A stretch of DNA of 64,000 nt from positions 137,577,463 to 137,641,462 of the forward strand of contig NC_044554.1 in assembly GCF_007565055.1 (NCBI RefSeq). The letters run 5' to 3'. Numbering within the stretch: the stretch's first letter is position 1; every line of letters begins with the position of its first letter. The stretch is from Rhinopithecus roxellana. Lineage: Eukaryota > Chordata > Mammalia > Primates > Cercopithecidae. Positions 23,821-36,376 of the stretch are shown one piece after another. A program made the translations under genes and the position numbers. A model generated the notes under the pieces. That model was not told the DNA's origin, did not search any database, and was given only the letters and a program-made list of their open reading frames with translations.

Positions 23821-24110
23821 TTTTTGAGACGGAGTCTGGCTCTGTCGCCCAGGCTGGAGTACAGTGGCCGGATCTCAGCTCACTGCAAGCTCTGTCTCCG
23901 GGGTTTACTCCATTCTCCTGCCTCAGCCTCCCAAGTAGCTGGGACTACAGGCACCCGCCACCTCGCCTGGCTAGTTTTTTGCATTTTTTAGTAGAGACGG
24001 GGTTTCACTGGGTTAGCCAGGATGGTCTCGATCTCCTGACCTCGTGATCTGCCCGACTCGGCCTCCCAAAATGATGGGATTACAGGCTTGAGCCACCGCG
24101 CCCAGCCTAA
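23821..24110 (-). mobile_element. AluYR-type Alu, antisense (Old World monkey subfamily)
   Basis: In reverse it carries the same cercopithecid bases as the Alu at 10532: 'agtggccggatctcagctca', 'cacctcgcctggctagtttt' and 'ttacaggcttgagccaccgc'. It is flanked by the perfect duplication 'aacactcactctt' at 23808-23820 and 24111-24123. A full-length young insertion. Confidence 0.96.
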
Positions 24111-24307
24111 AACACTCACTCTTAAAGGAAAGAGTGGGTCTGAAAAACAGCCAAATAAATTCTACAACTTCAACCAAAAAGTGGCAGGAGAATTCACTCA
24201 AAATGCCAAATGTGACTTCCAAAGATGAAATGTTTGTGCCGCTACCAAGCACCACTTTCAGAAACACTGGGCGGTCAGGCAGAGTCACTTTAATCCTGCT
24301 GATTTAT

Positions 24308-24745
24308 GCCAGATATGCCAGCCTAAAAGGAAGAAACTGAGGCAAAATTAATATAAGTAAAGAGTTCATTTGGGCCAAGCTTGGGATTCCAACCCAGAAG
24401 TATGGATTCAAGATGCCCTGAATATACACTCCAATTAACAGCAGTTACAGGTGGATTTGTAAAGGGGGGAAAAAAAGAGAGGTGGGGAGACAGGGAGTGG
24501 GATGATACAAAGTTGTTAGAAATTCTTACTGATTTACAGAAATAATATTTATTGTAGGTGGTGGGTTGCAGTGTCCCATGTGCCATTATTAGGTTAGTTT
24601 ATAGCTAGGTGTGACAATAACAAGCAGTTTCAAGAAATGATACATAACTCAAAGTGGGGAGTAGGGCGTTATTGCTGTCTCATTTTACTATCTCTCTGGG
24701 CCTGACTATTAAAAGGACTTGTATTCCTCAGAAAATAGTTCATTT
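24308..24745. mobile_element. ERV LTR-like copy B (pair with 18055-18530)
   Basis: Begins 'tgccagcctaaaagg' and is colinear with copy A (blocks listed there). It contains a G-run/A-run interruption near 24462-24480. The minus ORFs at 24013-24288 and 24323-24586 cross Alu and LTR and are not genes. Confidence 0.6.
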
Positions 24746-25305
24746 CTTTTCTTATGATTGTACTTGAGTAAAATAAAATAAACACAAGAGAATCTACATT
24801 ATAATTTTCAAAGTCCTCAAATCTATAAATACATACAAACTTACTAGGTCAATATTTTTAATCAACATATAGCCTAATCAATCAATTCAAGTAATAAATA
24901 TTCTATAACAGCCTTCATTTTTTTCTATCTTTGTCCAGAACTGAGGTTATATTTTCATTGGAATACTATCAGCATGTCTGAGATTGCTACACAATAATGT
25001 TAATGTTTCTTCCGAAATACTAACCTGTGGCAAATATTAAAGAAGAGAGCTACCATCAAGCAATATTAAATCTACAACATATTTATCACGTTAGTAATAA
25101 ATTTTCACAAATTTATTATCAATCCCATTTTGTGGGATTAAGTCTGAATGCAAAAAGAAAGTCAGAACTCCATATCTCCTAATTTCTTGTAAACATTTGT
25201 TTTCTTGTATTATACTTAGTTATAATAACACCAATAATTCTATTAAGCAATGTTTTAATCTGCTGTGCATATTGATTCTAAAATGTCTATTATATCACAT
25301 ACATG
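24746..25305. other. Unique AT-rich sequence, no gene seen
   Basis: No recognisable repeat or exon. Confidence 0.5.
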
Positions 25306-25309
25306 TAGG

Positions 25310-25690
25310 AGTGAAGAAAATTTTCCTTCCCCACTGAAAGTCTGAATTTAAATCTCATGTTGAAATGAGTTGATAGATTAACAGGGAAATAAGTTACACA
25401 AGCGTTATTGACATGCATATAAACAGGAGAATCACGGGAGAAAGGCTACCAAATAACCCAGCAAGGTATAGATGCTTATATACCCTTTTTATATAAGGAA
25501 AGAAGAGATGGGGGAAAATGTAGCCATTTTGAAGGGTAGTAAGTAGTTTTTCAAGGGCATAAATAGGCCCAGTGCTCAGATAAAGGTCAGTAAATAATTC
25601 TCTTTGGGAACTGAGTGGGACTGGAGAACAGAATGTGGTGTGGGACAAAGTTCACCTGGGCCCTAGGTGTGGTGTTTAATTTTCAACATC
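25310..25690. mobile_element. LTR-like segment, family unassigned
   Basis: Contains a run of LTR-like blocks ('ttgaaatgagttgatagatt', 'tagatgcttatataccc', 'ggacaaagttcacctgggcc') and is slightly GC-richer than its surroundings. It could be an old antisense LTR. No terminal TG/CA or duplication is visible. Confidence 0.35.
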
Positions 25691-26803
25691 TTCTGCTAAT
25701 GCATGAGTTTTAATTTTTTAAAATTGCATTTTTATAATCTCAGTAATTTTGATTTTTTTCTGGTTAATGAAATTTCAGGGAGGGGATCAAAGGCAACTGT
25801 GCTCCTTTATGGCAGGTCTGGTTTCTAGGTAGATAAGGAAACTTCAGAGAAGGGCCTCAGCCTGTGCTTTGAGAGAGACAGAGGATTGACAGATGAAGGT
25901 GGGTGAGTGGAGGGATTTGAGAAGAGACCTTGAGTTTGCTTTTTAGCTGACCGTGTTAAAGTATATTTTGGGGCATCACATTCTGATCCTCAACAACATT
26001 AAAATAATTAAAATGAGTACAGTGATTAAAACCTTCTAAATTGAGAAAATAGTTTCTGTAATATCCTAAGTATGAATATGTACACGAATATGAGTCTTGT
26101 TGAAGGAGTATAGAATGTACCAAATATAAATGCACAGAAAGTACACATGGTAGCATTTCAGTAATAATTTTTTTGAGATTAAAGTTGGAATTTACTTTGC
26201 CTTAGGTAACCTAACAACTGTAGAATTAAAAAAAAAAAATTTAAGTATTAATGAAGTAATTAGCATAGAGATGAATGCAAATTGCAATAGTGATAGGGCA
26301 ATGAAAAATTAAGAAGGAAAATTCAAGCCATTGAACACATGACTGTGTTTCCTATTCAATACCTTTGAGGATAACCTGACTTGCCCATTAAAAATGAGTG
26401 TCTGTCAAAATTGGTGTATATAAGATTCACTTCTGTTGTAAACAGTTGAAACAGATGGCAGAACTCACCATAGACCTTTACTTCTAGACTGCAGGCAATT
26501 TTTACACAAAGCTTTCAGCCTTGCAAAATATCTCTTATTCAAGGACCCTAAAGAATATTACTTCAAAAAAAAGAAGAGGAGAGAGAACTGATTTCTCCTT
26601 AGTGTCTTTCAATGCCATGAAGTAAATCAGGATTAACAATAACTACGTATAAGACTAGAAATTAGAGGATAAAGTAAAAGATATTCTCAAGTCACACACA
26701 CACAAAAATTAATGACTTCTCTAGGCAAATTACCATTATCAAAGAGAAGTTTCTCCAAAAAATTTGGTTGCATTCATTCTCACAGGCCTTTAATGTTAGC
26801 TAG
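25691..26803. other. Unique sequence, no gene seen
   Basis: Contains a poly(A) run near 26229-26240 and short A-rich stretches. No exon or known repeat identified. Confidence 0.5.
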
Positions 26804-26818
26804 AAAGAAAATTCATTG

Positions 26819-27115
26819 GGCCAGGCACCGTGTGGCTCATGCCTGTAATCCTAGCACTTTGGGAGGCCGAGACTGGTGGGCTGCCTGAGGTCAGGTGTTC
26901 AAGACCAGCTTGGTTAACATAGTGAAACCCCATCTCTACTAAAAATACAAAAAATTAGCTGGGCATAGTGGTGGGCGCCTATAATCCTAGCTACTTAGGT
27001 GGCTGAGGCAGGAGAATCCCTTGAACCCAGGAGGTGGAGGTTGCAGTGAGCCGAGATCGCACCATTGCACTTCATCCTAGGCAACAAGAGTGAAACTCTG
27101 TCTCAAAAAAAGAAA
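26819..27115 (+). mobile_element. Alu element, sense
   Basis: A full-length two-arm Alu ending in an A-rich tail with G interruptions, flanked by 'aaagaaaatt' at 26804-26813 and 27116-27125. It is diverged at most CpG sites (AluS-age or older). Confidence 0.95.
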
Positions 27116-27125
27116 AAAGAAAATT

Positions 27126-28940
27126 TGTTTATATCTGCAATGGAATTAAAACCAAATTTTACAAACGTATTATTTAAAGTAACCAATTAAGTAAGTTGAG
27201 TTCATTACAAAAATACTGACAGTTTCTTTGATGCCTCTTCTTTTTTAAATGACCAGAAAAAAGAACAAAAGGGTGATGAAACTAACTTTCTAGTGCACTA
27301 TTTATTAGTATTGATGCAATTCTAGATTTTACCACACTGAGTTTAAATAAAGATAAACTTGGCTTCTGCATCTGGTAATGTTAAACTAAGTAATTCAGAT
27401 AATGTTTCTAACCAAGGCAATTAGAAAATCTGGGAAACATCAAAATTATCTGCTTGAAGAAATAAGAGATATAATAAAATAGTGAAGAATGATCAGGCCA
27501 GAATCTGAGGGAAGGCAAAGGCCCAGAAAGGTGAACCTAGTTTTGATGTGGATTTCAGAAGGGGTAGACGAGACTCTGAGAAGTGCTCTTAACAGTCTCA
27601 TCGAGCTAGGGGGCATGAATTAAAGTACAGTGTCCACATAAGAGTCCCTGCTGAAACCTCTAGCTTTGACTAGAGCAGAAAAATAAAGAGAGAAAGAGAA
27701 AGAGAGAGAGAGAGGACGCAATGGACCTTTGAATCATTTCAATCCCCGTAATTGAAATAATGTGATATGAGATTGTAGTGATAACCACTTCACAGAATAA
27801 AGTTTAAGTGCTCTCTGGAGGGACATAATAATTTCAGCCAACAGCTCAACGTATCTTCTTTGTAGAAATACTTCAGCAAATACAACATTGGCAGCAAAAT
27901 AAAACAAAACAAAACAGGCCAATGAGGAAGTAACAAACAAAACAGATCACAGGCACTCGAGATAATAGTTTCAAATCCAAACTTTAAAGCAGCTATAACT
28001 ACTATTTGCATATAGTTAAAAAATATTGGAAATTGTAATGGAGAAAAAATATATTACCAAAACATTGAATAAGAAGGATGCACTTCTGAAACAGCAGAAT
28101 AAGAACCTAAAAGAAAATCAGTCTTCCATAAAACCAACAAGTGCACTGGCCAAAAATGTCAAAATTAAGTTTTTGTGAACCCTAGGAATTATCTAAAATT
28201 TTGGAAAAATCCAAAGATGTTTATTCAAGAAAAGTGATTGAATCTCATTAAGAACAACATGCTTTGTGATGTTTCAGTTTAAACATTCATTTCTCTGCTG
28301 TTCTTTAGTAAGCTGGAAAACCAGTAGCCTTGAAATTACAGCAGCTGTGAAAACCAGCAATCTAGCAATCACTGGAGGGGGCACAACAAGTCTGAAGCTC
28401 TGCAAATGCCCTATCTCCAGACTGTCACCATTTGTCCTATCTGACAGCTCCCTGAAAAAGCTCTATTCTCAGGGCTTGTCTTAAATTGATCTGATGTAGA
28501 TTTTACTCTGTGTGAATAGCCCTATCTCTAGGACATTAGTCAAAAAACAAATGATAGCAACTATTTAATGTTGCAGTTGACTGACCTGGGAAGAGGGGGT
28601 TTGAGCAGATGGCAATTAAGGTAAGAAGACTTTAAAAGTATTAAAAGGAAAATCAGGGAATGAGATGTTCAGACAGCACTTTGAAAACCTCTGACCTATT
28701 CCTAGAAATCTAGAAGGGCATGCACATGTGTATAACTCTGAACATGGCCTAATGAGACATGAGAAAAAGGGCCTCCCCTTTTATGTCTAGCTGACCTTGA
28801 GGACATATACAAGCAGGAAGTAAATGCAATGCCAGAGTTGTAAACTCCTTGATGAAAGATGGAAGGGACGCCACACATGAATATCATCTCTGGCAAAGTC
28901 TGGAAGACTTTTTGGTCCAAGGCCTTTATGGAAATCTCTG
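27126..28940. other. Unique sequence, no gene seen; (GA)n at 27683-27716
   Basis: A short gagaaagaga microsatellite lies at 27683-27716. The stretch 28000-28940 may be the decayed 5' part of the HAL1/L1M element that is clear from 28950, but I cannot trace it base by base. Confidence 0.5.
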
Positions 28941-28949
28941 TCCAAACAT

Positions 28950-30184
28950 TAGCTTACTACTAAACTAATCTAGCAGAGATTTTAGTGGCCACACGTAACA
29001 AAGGATACAGACTTTGTACAATTATTATGGGAATATCACCAAACAAACAGAGGCAGCAGCCAGCAGCAACAACCATCAGCAATAACAAAAGACCAGAAAG
29101 AGGGAGACACACAAATAAGAAAATATGACCCATACACAGGATGAAAAGCAGGCAAGGGAAACACCCTGATAAAGTCCAGTTGTTGAATTTATAACACAGT
29201 TATTATAAACATGTTGAAAGAACTAAAGGAAACTATGTCTAAAGAATTAAAGTATGAGAACAATGTCTTACCAAATAAAGAGTATTAGAAAAATAGATAA
29301 ATTATTAAAAACAACCAAATTTGAGGAGCACAATAACTGAAATAAAAGATATCATAGAGGAGCCCAACAACAGATTTGAACTGACAAATGAATCAATGAA
29401 CTTCAAGATAGGTCAATTTAGGATTACCCAATCTGATGAATAGAAAGAGAAAAATAAACACATCCTTAAAAACATGATGGAAATCACAGAAAGAGAAAGT
29501 ATATTTGAAAACATTATAACATCAAGAAATTCTTCCAATTTTATGAAAAACGTTAATCTACATGTGCAATAAGTTCAATAAATCCAATTAGAATAATTCT
29601 AAAGAGATTTATATTTTAAGACATCACAGTTAAACTGTTGAAACATAAAGACAAAGAATCTTAAATGCAGTGAGAAACAACTCATCACACACAAGGGATT
29701 CTTAATAAAATTAACAGCTAACTTCTGAACAGAAAAAACATAGTGGCTGGAAGGCAGTGTGATAACTCAAAGTACTGAAAGAAAAAGACTGTCAACCAAA
29801 GATATTATATCCTTCAAAATTATTATTAAAAACAAAGGACAAATTAAGATAAAAACTGAAAAAAATTATTACTAATAGATCTTCTACATAAAAAAAAATA
29901 CTAAAGGAGATCCTTCAACTGAAATAAAAGGACACTGAAGCGTAACTCAGACCACCACAAAAATGATAAACATTGCTAAAGGTAACTACACAGATAAATA
30001 GAAAAAATAATACAAATATATTTTTGATAATTCATTCTTTTTCTTCTGTAATTTAAAAGCACCTTTATAAAGTAATATTTATAAAGCTATTATGCCTTAT
30101 AATGAAAAAAGATATTATTTGGATGGCAATTACACAAGAGAGAGGGAGGAAAAGTATACATATTGAAGATGAGTGTTTGTATCC
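28950..30184 (+). mobile_element. HAL1/L1M-type LINE, sense, first part
   Basis: Blocks typical of the HAL1/old L1 ORF1 region occur in order: 'gaactaaaggaaactatgtc', 'aacagatttgaactga', 'cttcaagataggtcaattta', 'atgaaaaacgttaatctaca', 'aacaactcatcacacacaag', 'ctgtcaaccaaagatattat', 'aaaggacactgaagcgtaac' and 'gctaaaggtaactacacaga'. All frames are broken. The element is interrupted at about 30184 by a younger L1 and resumes at about 36389, then after two Alus at 36689-36728 and 37077-37230. The 37080-37230 part ('gacatatagaaaacaaatag' then 'cagaatggcag') lies just before where ORF2 would begin in an L1M, so this could be an L1M rather than a true HAL1. Confidence 0.75.
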
Positions 30185-30418
30185 TTTTTTTTTTATTATG
30201 ATAATACTTTAAGTTCTAGGGTACATGTGCATAACGTGCAGGTTTGTTACATATGTATAAATGTGCCATGTTGGTGTGCTGCACCCATCAACTCGTCAGC
30301 ACCCATCAACTTGTCATTTACATCAGGTATAACTCCCAATGCAATCCCTCCCCGCTCCCCCCTCCCCCCTCTCCATGATAGGCCCCGGTGTGTGACGTTC
30401 CCCTTCCCAAGTCCAAGT

Positions 30419-33400
30419 GATCTCATTGTTCAGTTCCCACCTATGAGTGAGAACATGAGGTGTTTGGTTTTCTGTTCTTGTGATAGTTTGCTGAGAATGA
30501 TGGTTTCCAGCTGCATCCATGTCCCTACAAAGGACACAAACTCATCCTTTTTTATGGCTGCATAGTATTCCATGGTGTATATGTGCCACATTTTCTTAAT
30601 CCAGTCTGTCACTGATGGACATTTGGGTTGATTCCAAGTCTTTGCTATTGTGAATAGTGCCGCAATAAACATATGTGTTGCATGTGTCTTTATAGCAGCA
30701 TGATTTATAATCCTTTGGGTATATACCCAGTAATGGGATGGCTGGGTCATATGGTACTTCTAGTTCTAGATCCTTGAGGAATCGCCATACTGTTTTCTAT
30801 AATGGTTGAACTAGTTTACAATCTCACCTGTGTAAAAGTGTCCCTATTTCTCCACATTCTCTCCAGCACCTGTTGTTTCCTGACTTTTTAATGATTGCCA
30901 TTCTAACTGGTGTGAAATGGTATCCCATTGTGGTTTTGATTTGCATTTCTCTGATGGCCAGTGATGATGAGCATTTTTTCATGTGTCTGTTGGCTGTATG
31001 AATGTCTTCTTTTGAGAAATGTCTGTTCATATCCTTTGCCGATTTTTTGATGGGGTTGTTTTTTTTCTTGTAAATTTGTTTGAGTTCTTTGTAGGTTCTG
31101 GATATTAGCCCTTTGTCAGATGAGTAGATTGCAAAATTTTTCTCCCATTCTATAGGATGCCTGTTCACTCTGATGGTAGTTTCTTTTGCTGTGCAGAAGC
31201 TCTTTAGTTTAATTAGATCCCATTTGTCAATTTTGGCTTTTGTTGCTGTTGCTTTTGGTGTTTTAGACATGAAGTCCTTGCCCATGCCTATGTCCTGAAT
31301 GGTATTACCTAGGTTTTCTTCTAGGGCTTTTATGGTATTAGATGTAACGTTTAAGTCTCTAATCCATCTTGAATTAATTTTCGTATAAGGAGTAAGGAAA
31401 GGATCCAGTTTCAGCTTTCTACTTATGGGTAGCCAATTTTCCCAGCACCATTTATTAAATAGGGAATCCTTCCCCCATTTCTTGTTTTTCTCAGGTTTGT
31501 CAAAGATCAGATGGCTGTAGATGTGTGGTATTATTTCTGAGGACTCTGTTCTATTCCATTGGTCTATATCTCTGTTTTGGTACCAGTACCATGCTGTTTT
31601 GGTTACTATAGCCTTGTAGTATAGTTTGAAGTCAGGTATCGTGATGCCTCCAGCTTTGTTCTTTTGACTTAGGATTGTCTTGGCAATGCAGGCTCTTTTT
31701 TGGTTCCATATGAACTTTAAAGCAGTTTTTTCCAATTGTGTGAAGAAACTCATTGGTAGCTTGATGGGGATGGCATTGAATCTATAAATTACCTTGGGCA
31801 GTATGGCCATTTTCACGATATTGATTCTTCCTATCCATGAGCATGGTATGTTCTTCCATTTGTTAGTGTCCTCTTTTATTTCACTGAGCAGTGGTTTGTA
31901 GTTCTCCTTGAAGAGGTCCTTTGCATCCCTTGTAATTTGGATTCCTAGGTATTTTATTCTCTTTGAAGCAATTGTGAATGGAAGTTGATTCCTGAATTGG
32001 CTCTCTGCTTGTCTGTTACTGGTGTATAAGAATGCTTGTGATTTTTGCACATTAATTTTGTATCCTGAGACTTTGCTGAAGTTTCTTATCAGCTTAAGGA
32101 GATTTTGGGCTGAGACGATGGGGTTTTCTAAATATACAATCATGTCATCTGCAAACAGGGATAATTTCACTTCTTCTTTTCCTAACTGAATACCCTTGAT
32201 TTCTTTCTCTTGCCTGATTGCCCTAGCCAGAATTTCCAACACTATGTTGAATAGGAGTGGTGAGAGAGGGCATCCCTGTCTTGTGCCAGTTTTCAAAGGG
32301 AATTTTTCCAGTTTTTGCCCATTCAGTATAATATTGGCTGTGGGTTTGTCATAAATAGCTCTTATTATTTTGAGGTACATTCCATCAATACCGAATTTAT
32401 GGAGCATTTTTAGCATGAAGGGCTGTTGAATTTTGTCAAAGGCATTCTCTGCATCTATTGAGATAATCATGTGGTTTTTGCTTTAGTTCTGTTTATATGC
32501 TGGATTACGTTAATTGATTTGCGTATGTTGAACCAGCCTTGCATCCCAGGGATGAAGCCCACTTGATCACGGTGGATAAGCTTTTGATGTGCTGCTGGAT
32601 CCGGTTTGCCAGTATTTTATTGAGGATTTTTGCATCAATGTTCATTAGGGATATTTTCTAAAATTCTCTTTTTTTGTTGTGTCTCTGCCAGGCTTTGGTA
32701 TCAAGATGATGTTGGCCTCATAAAATGAGTTAGGGAGGATTCCCTCTTTTTCTATTGATTGGAATAGTTTCAGAAGGAATGGTACCAGCTCCTCCTTGTA
32801 CATCTGGTAGAATTCAGCTGTGAATCCTGGTCCTGGACTTTTTTTGGTTGGTAGGCTATTAATTATTGCCTCAATTTCAGAGCCTACTATTGATCTATTC
32901 AGGGATTCAACTTCTTCCTGGTTTAGTCTTGGGAGAGTGTAAGTGTCCAGGAAATTATCCATTTCTTCTAGATTTTCTAGTTGATTTGCGTAGAGGTGTT
33001 TATAGTATTCTCTGATGGTAGTTTGTATTTCTGTGGGGTCGGTGGTGATATCCCCTTTATCATTTTTTATTGCGTCTATTTGATTCCTCTCTCTTTTCTT
33101 CTTTATTAGTCTTGCTAGTGGTCTGTCAATTTTGTTGATCTTTTCAAAACACCAACTCCTGGATTCATTGATGTTTTGCAGGGTTTTTTGTGTCTCTATC
33201 TCCTTCAGTTCTGCTCTGATCTTAGTCATTTCTTGCCTTCTGCTAGCTTTTGAATGTGTTTGCTCTTGCCTCTCTAGTTCCTTTAATTGTGATGTTAGAG
33301 TGTCAATTTTAGATCTTTCCTGCTTTCTCTTGTGGGCATTTAGTGCTTTAAATTTCCCTCTACACACTGCTTTAAATGTGTCCCAGAGATTCTGGTATGT

Positions 33401-34246
33401 TGTATCTTTGTTCTCATTGGTTTCAAAGAACATCTTTATTTCTGCTTCCATTTCGTTATGTACCCAGTAGTCATTCAGGATCAGGTTGTTCAGTTTCCAT
33501 GTAGTTGAGTGGTTTTGATTGAGTTTCTTAGTCCTGAGTTCTAGTTTGATTGCACTGTGTTCTGAGAGACAGTTTGTTATAATTTCTGTTCTTGTACATT
33601 TGCTGAGGAGTGCTTTACTTCCAATTATGTGGTCAATTTTGGAATAAGTGCGATGTGGTGCTGAGAAGAATGTATATTCTGTTGATTTGGGGTGGAGAGT
33701 TCTATAGATGTCTATTAGGTCCGCTTGGTGCAGAGATGAGTTCAATTCCTGGATATCCTTGTTAACTTTCTGTCTCGTTGATCTGTCTAATGTTGACAGT
33801 GGAGTGTTGAAGTCTCCCATTCTTATTGTATGGGAGTCTAAGTCTCTTTGTAAGTCTCTAAGGACTTGCTTTATGAATCTGGGTGCTCCTGTATTGGGTG
33901 CATATATATTTAGGAGAGTTAGCTCTTCCTGTTGAATTGATCCCTTTACCATTATGTAATGGCCTTCTTTGTCTCTTTTGATCTTTGATGGTTTAAAGTC
34001 TGTTTAATCAGAGACTAGGATTGCAACCCCTGCTTTTTTTTGTTCTCCATTTGCTTGGTAGATCTTCCTCCGTCCCTTTATTTTGAGCCTATGTATGTCT
34101 CTGCATGTGAGATGGGTCTCCTGAATACAGCAGACTGATGGGTCTTGACTCTTTATCCAGTTTGCCAGTCTGTGTCTTTTAATTGGAGCATTTAGTCCAT
34201 TAACATTTAAGGTTAATATTGTTATATGTGAACTTGATCCTGCCAT
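30419..34246 (-). pseudogene. L1 ORF2 (endonuclease/reverse transcriptase), broken
   Basis: ORF2 encodes the L1 endonuclease and reverse transcriptase used for target-primed insertion. Expected length is about 1275 codons. Three large pieces survive: 34004-34246 (N-terminal endonuclease, with the 'LNVNGLNAPIKR' and 'CCIQETHL' motifs), 32645-33952 (rest of the endonuclease with 'SKIDHIIGSKALL', then the linker into RT) and 30824-32470 (RT fingers/palm with the catalytic 'FADDM' motif, thumb and part of the C-terminal region). TAA stops close the first two pieces at 34004 and 32645. A small deletion near 30824, where several consensus bases are missing, shifts the frame, and the C-terminal remainder continues in the piece at 30430-30750. 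The three large pieces are in the same register modulo 3, but the 32470-32645 gap also contains short indels. Confidence 0.95.
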
Positions 34247-34309
34247 TATGATATTAACTGGTTATTTTGCTCGTTAGTTGATGCAGTTTCTTCCTAGCCT
34301 CGATGGTCT

Positions 34310-35325
34310 TTACATTTTGGCATGTTTTTGCAATGGCTGGTACCAGTTGTTCCTTTCCATGTTTAGGGCTTCCTTCAGGGTCTCTGGTAAGGCAGGCCTG
34401 GTGGTGACAAAATCTCTAAGCATTTGCTTATCTGTAAAGGATTTTATTTCTCCTTCACTAATGAAACTTAGTTTGGCTGGATATGAAATTCTGGGTTGAA
34501 AATTCTTTTCTTTAAGAACGTTGAATATTGGCCCCCACTCTCTTCTGGCTTGTAGAGTTTCTGCCGAGAGATCTGCTGTTAGTCTGATGGGCTTCCCTTT
34601 GTGGGTAACCCGACCTTTCTCTCTGGCTGCCCTTAAGATTTTTTCCTTCACTTCAACTTTGGTGAATCTGGCAATTATGTGTCTTGGATTTGCTCTTCTG
34701 GAGGAGTATCTTTGTGGCGTTCTCTGTATTTCCTGAATTTGAATGTTGGCCTGCCCTACTAGGTTGGGGAAGTTCTCCTGGATGATATCCTGAAGAGTGT
34801 TTTCCAACTTGGATCCATTTTCCCCCTCACTTTCAGGCACCCCAATCAGACGTAGATTTGGTCTTTTACATAATCCCATACTTCTTGCAGGCTTTGTTCA
34901 TTTCTTTTTCTTCTTTTTTCTTTTGGTTTCTCTTCTTGCTTCATTTCATTCATTTGATCCTCAATCGCTGATACTCTTTCTTCCAGTTGATCGAGTCGGT
35001 TACTGAAGCTTGTGCATTTGTCACGTATTTCTCGTGTCATGGTTTTCATCTCTGTCATTTCGTTTATGACCTTCTCTGCATTAATTAGTCTAGCTGTCAA
35101 TTCTTCCACTCTTTTTTCAAGATTTTTAGTTTCTTTGCGCTGGGTACGTAATTCCTCCTTTAGCTCTGAGAAGTTTGATGGACTGAAGCCTTCTTCTCTC
35201 ATCTCGTCAAAGTCATTCTCTGACCAGCTTTGATCCATTGCTGGCGATGGGCTGCGCTCCTTTGCAGGAGGAGATGTGCTCTTATTTTTTGAATTTCCAG
35301 CTTTTCTGCCCTGCTTTTTCCCCAT
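34310..35325 (-). pseudogene. L1 ORF1 (RNA-binding protein), one frameshift
   Basis: ORF1 encodes the trimeric RNA chaperone that coats L1 RNA; about 338 codons are expected, which the span matches. The N-terminal 159 codons (34846-35325) open with 'MGKKQGRKAGNSKNKS', followed by a Glu/Lys/Leu heptad coiled coil (residues about 50-130). The second piece (34310-34879, 189 codons) holds the RRM and C-terminal domain, including 'RPNLRLIGVPESEGEN' and 'ARFTKVEVKEKILRAAREK', and ends at the usual 'NWYQPLQKHAKM'. The two overlap out of frame at about 34846-34879, so a single small indel near 34870 breaks the ORF. Confidence 0.95.
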
Positions 35326-36376
35326 CTTTGTGGTTTTATCTGCCTCTGGTCTTTGATGATGGTGACGTAGTGATGGGGTTTTGGTATAGGTGTCCTTCCT
35401 GTTTGATAGTTTTCCTTCTGACAGTCAGGACCCTCAGCTGTAGGTCTGTTGGAGATTGCTTGAGGTCCACTCCAGACCCTGTTTGCCTGAGTATCAGCAG
35501 CAGAGGTTGCAGAAGATAGAATATTGCTGAACAGCGAGTGTACCTGTATGATTCTTACTTTGGAAGCTTCCTCTCAGGGGTGTACTCCACCCTGTGAGGT
35601 GTGGGGTGTCAGACTGCCCCTAGTGGGGGATGTCTCCCAGTTAGGCTACTCAGGGGTCAGGCACCAACTTGAGCAGGCAGTCTGTCCATTCTCAGATCTC
35701 AACCTCCGTGTTGGGAGATCCACTGCTCTCTTCAAAGGTGTCAGACAGAGTCGTTTGCGTCTGCAGAGGTTTCTGCTGCTTTGTTGTTGTTTTTGATTAG
35801 CTGTGCCCTGACCCCAGAGATGGAGTCTACAGAGACAGGCAGGGCTCCTTGAGCTGCTATGACCTCCACCCAGTTCGAGCTTCCCAGTGGCTTTGTTTAC
35901 CTACTTAAGCCTCAGCAACGGTGTGCGCCCCTCCTCCAGCCTCGCTGCTGCCTTGCAGTTAGATCACAGACTGCTGTGCTAGCAGTGAGGGAGGCTCCGT
36001 GGGCAGGCGTGGGACCCTCCCGGCCAGGTGTGGAATATAATCTCCTGGTGTGCCCGTTTGCTAAGACCCTTGGTACAGTGCAGTATTGGGGTGGGAGTTA
36101 CCCGATTTTCCAGGTGTTGTGTGTCTCAGTTCCCCTGGCTAGGAAAAGCAATTCCCTTCCCCCTTGCGCTTCCCAGGTGAGGCGATGCCTTGCCCTGCTT
36201 CAGCTCTCGCTGGTCGGGCTGCAGCAGCTGACCAGCACCAATTGTCCAGCACTCCCTAGTGAGATGAACCCAGTACCTCAGTTGAAAATGCAGAAATCAC
36301 CTGTCTTCTGAGTCGCTGGCACTGGGAGCTGGAGACTGGAGCTGTTCCTATTCGGCCATCTTGCTCCGCCCCCCCA
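35326..36376 (-). promoter_or_regulatory. L1 5' UTR with internal promoter
   Basis: The GC-rich leader of the L1 at 30185-36376. The start 'ggagcaagatggccg' (minus strand) contains the YY1-type AAGATGGC site common to L1 5' ends. In primate L1s this region also harbours an antisense promoter, which here would fire toward increasing plus-strand coordinates. Activity is not shown by the sequence. Plus-strand ORFs in this interval (for example 35859-36311, 150 codons) are antisense readings of the UTR. Confidence 0.8.

Larger units (their letters stand above)
30185..36376 (-). mobile_element. Near full-length L1 (L1PA-age), antisense
   Basis: About 6.2 kb. The 3' poly(A) is read as T at 30185-30194. 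A 3' UTR runs to about 30420, then ORF2, the inter-ORF region at about 34247-34309, ORF1, and a GC-rich 5' UTR of about 1.05 kb ending at the L1 start 'ggagcaagatggccgaatag' (minus strand) near 36372. Flanks 30165-30182 and 36389-36406 match at 16 of 18 bases and contain 'agtgtttgtat', a slightly decayed target duplication. Twelve extra bases (36377-36388) separate the L1 5' end from the duplication. Both ORFs are broken, so the copy cannot move on its own. It sits inside an older HAL1/L1M. Confidence 0.97.

Noticed and set aside
35238..36311. Plus-strand ORFs of 90-150 codons
   Set aside because: Antisense readings of the L1 5' UTR and ORF1.
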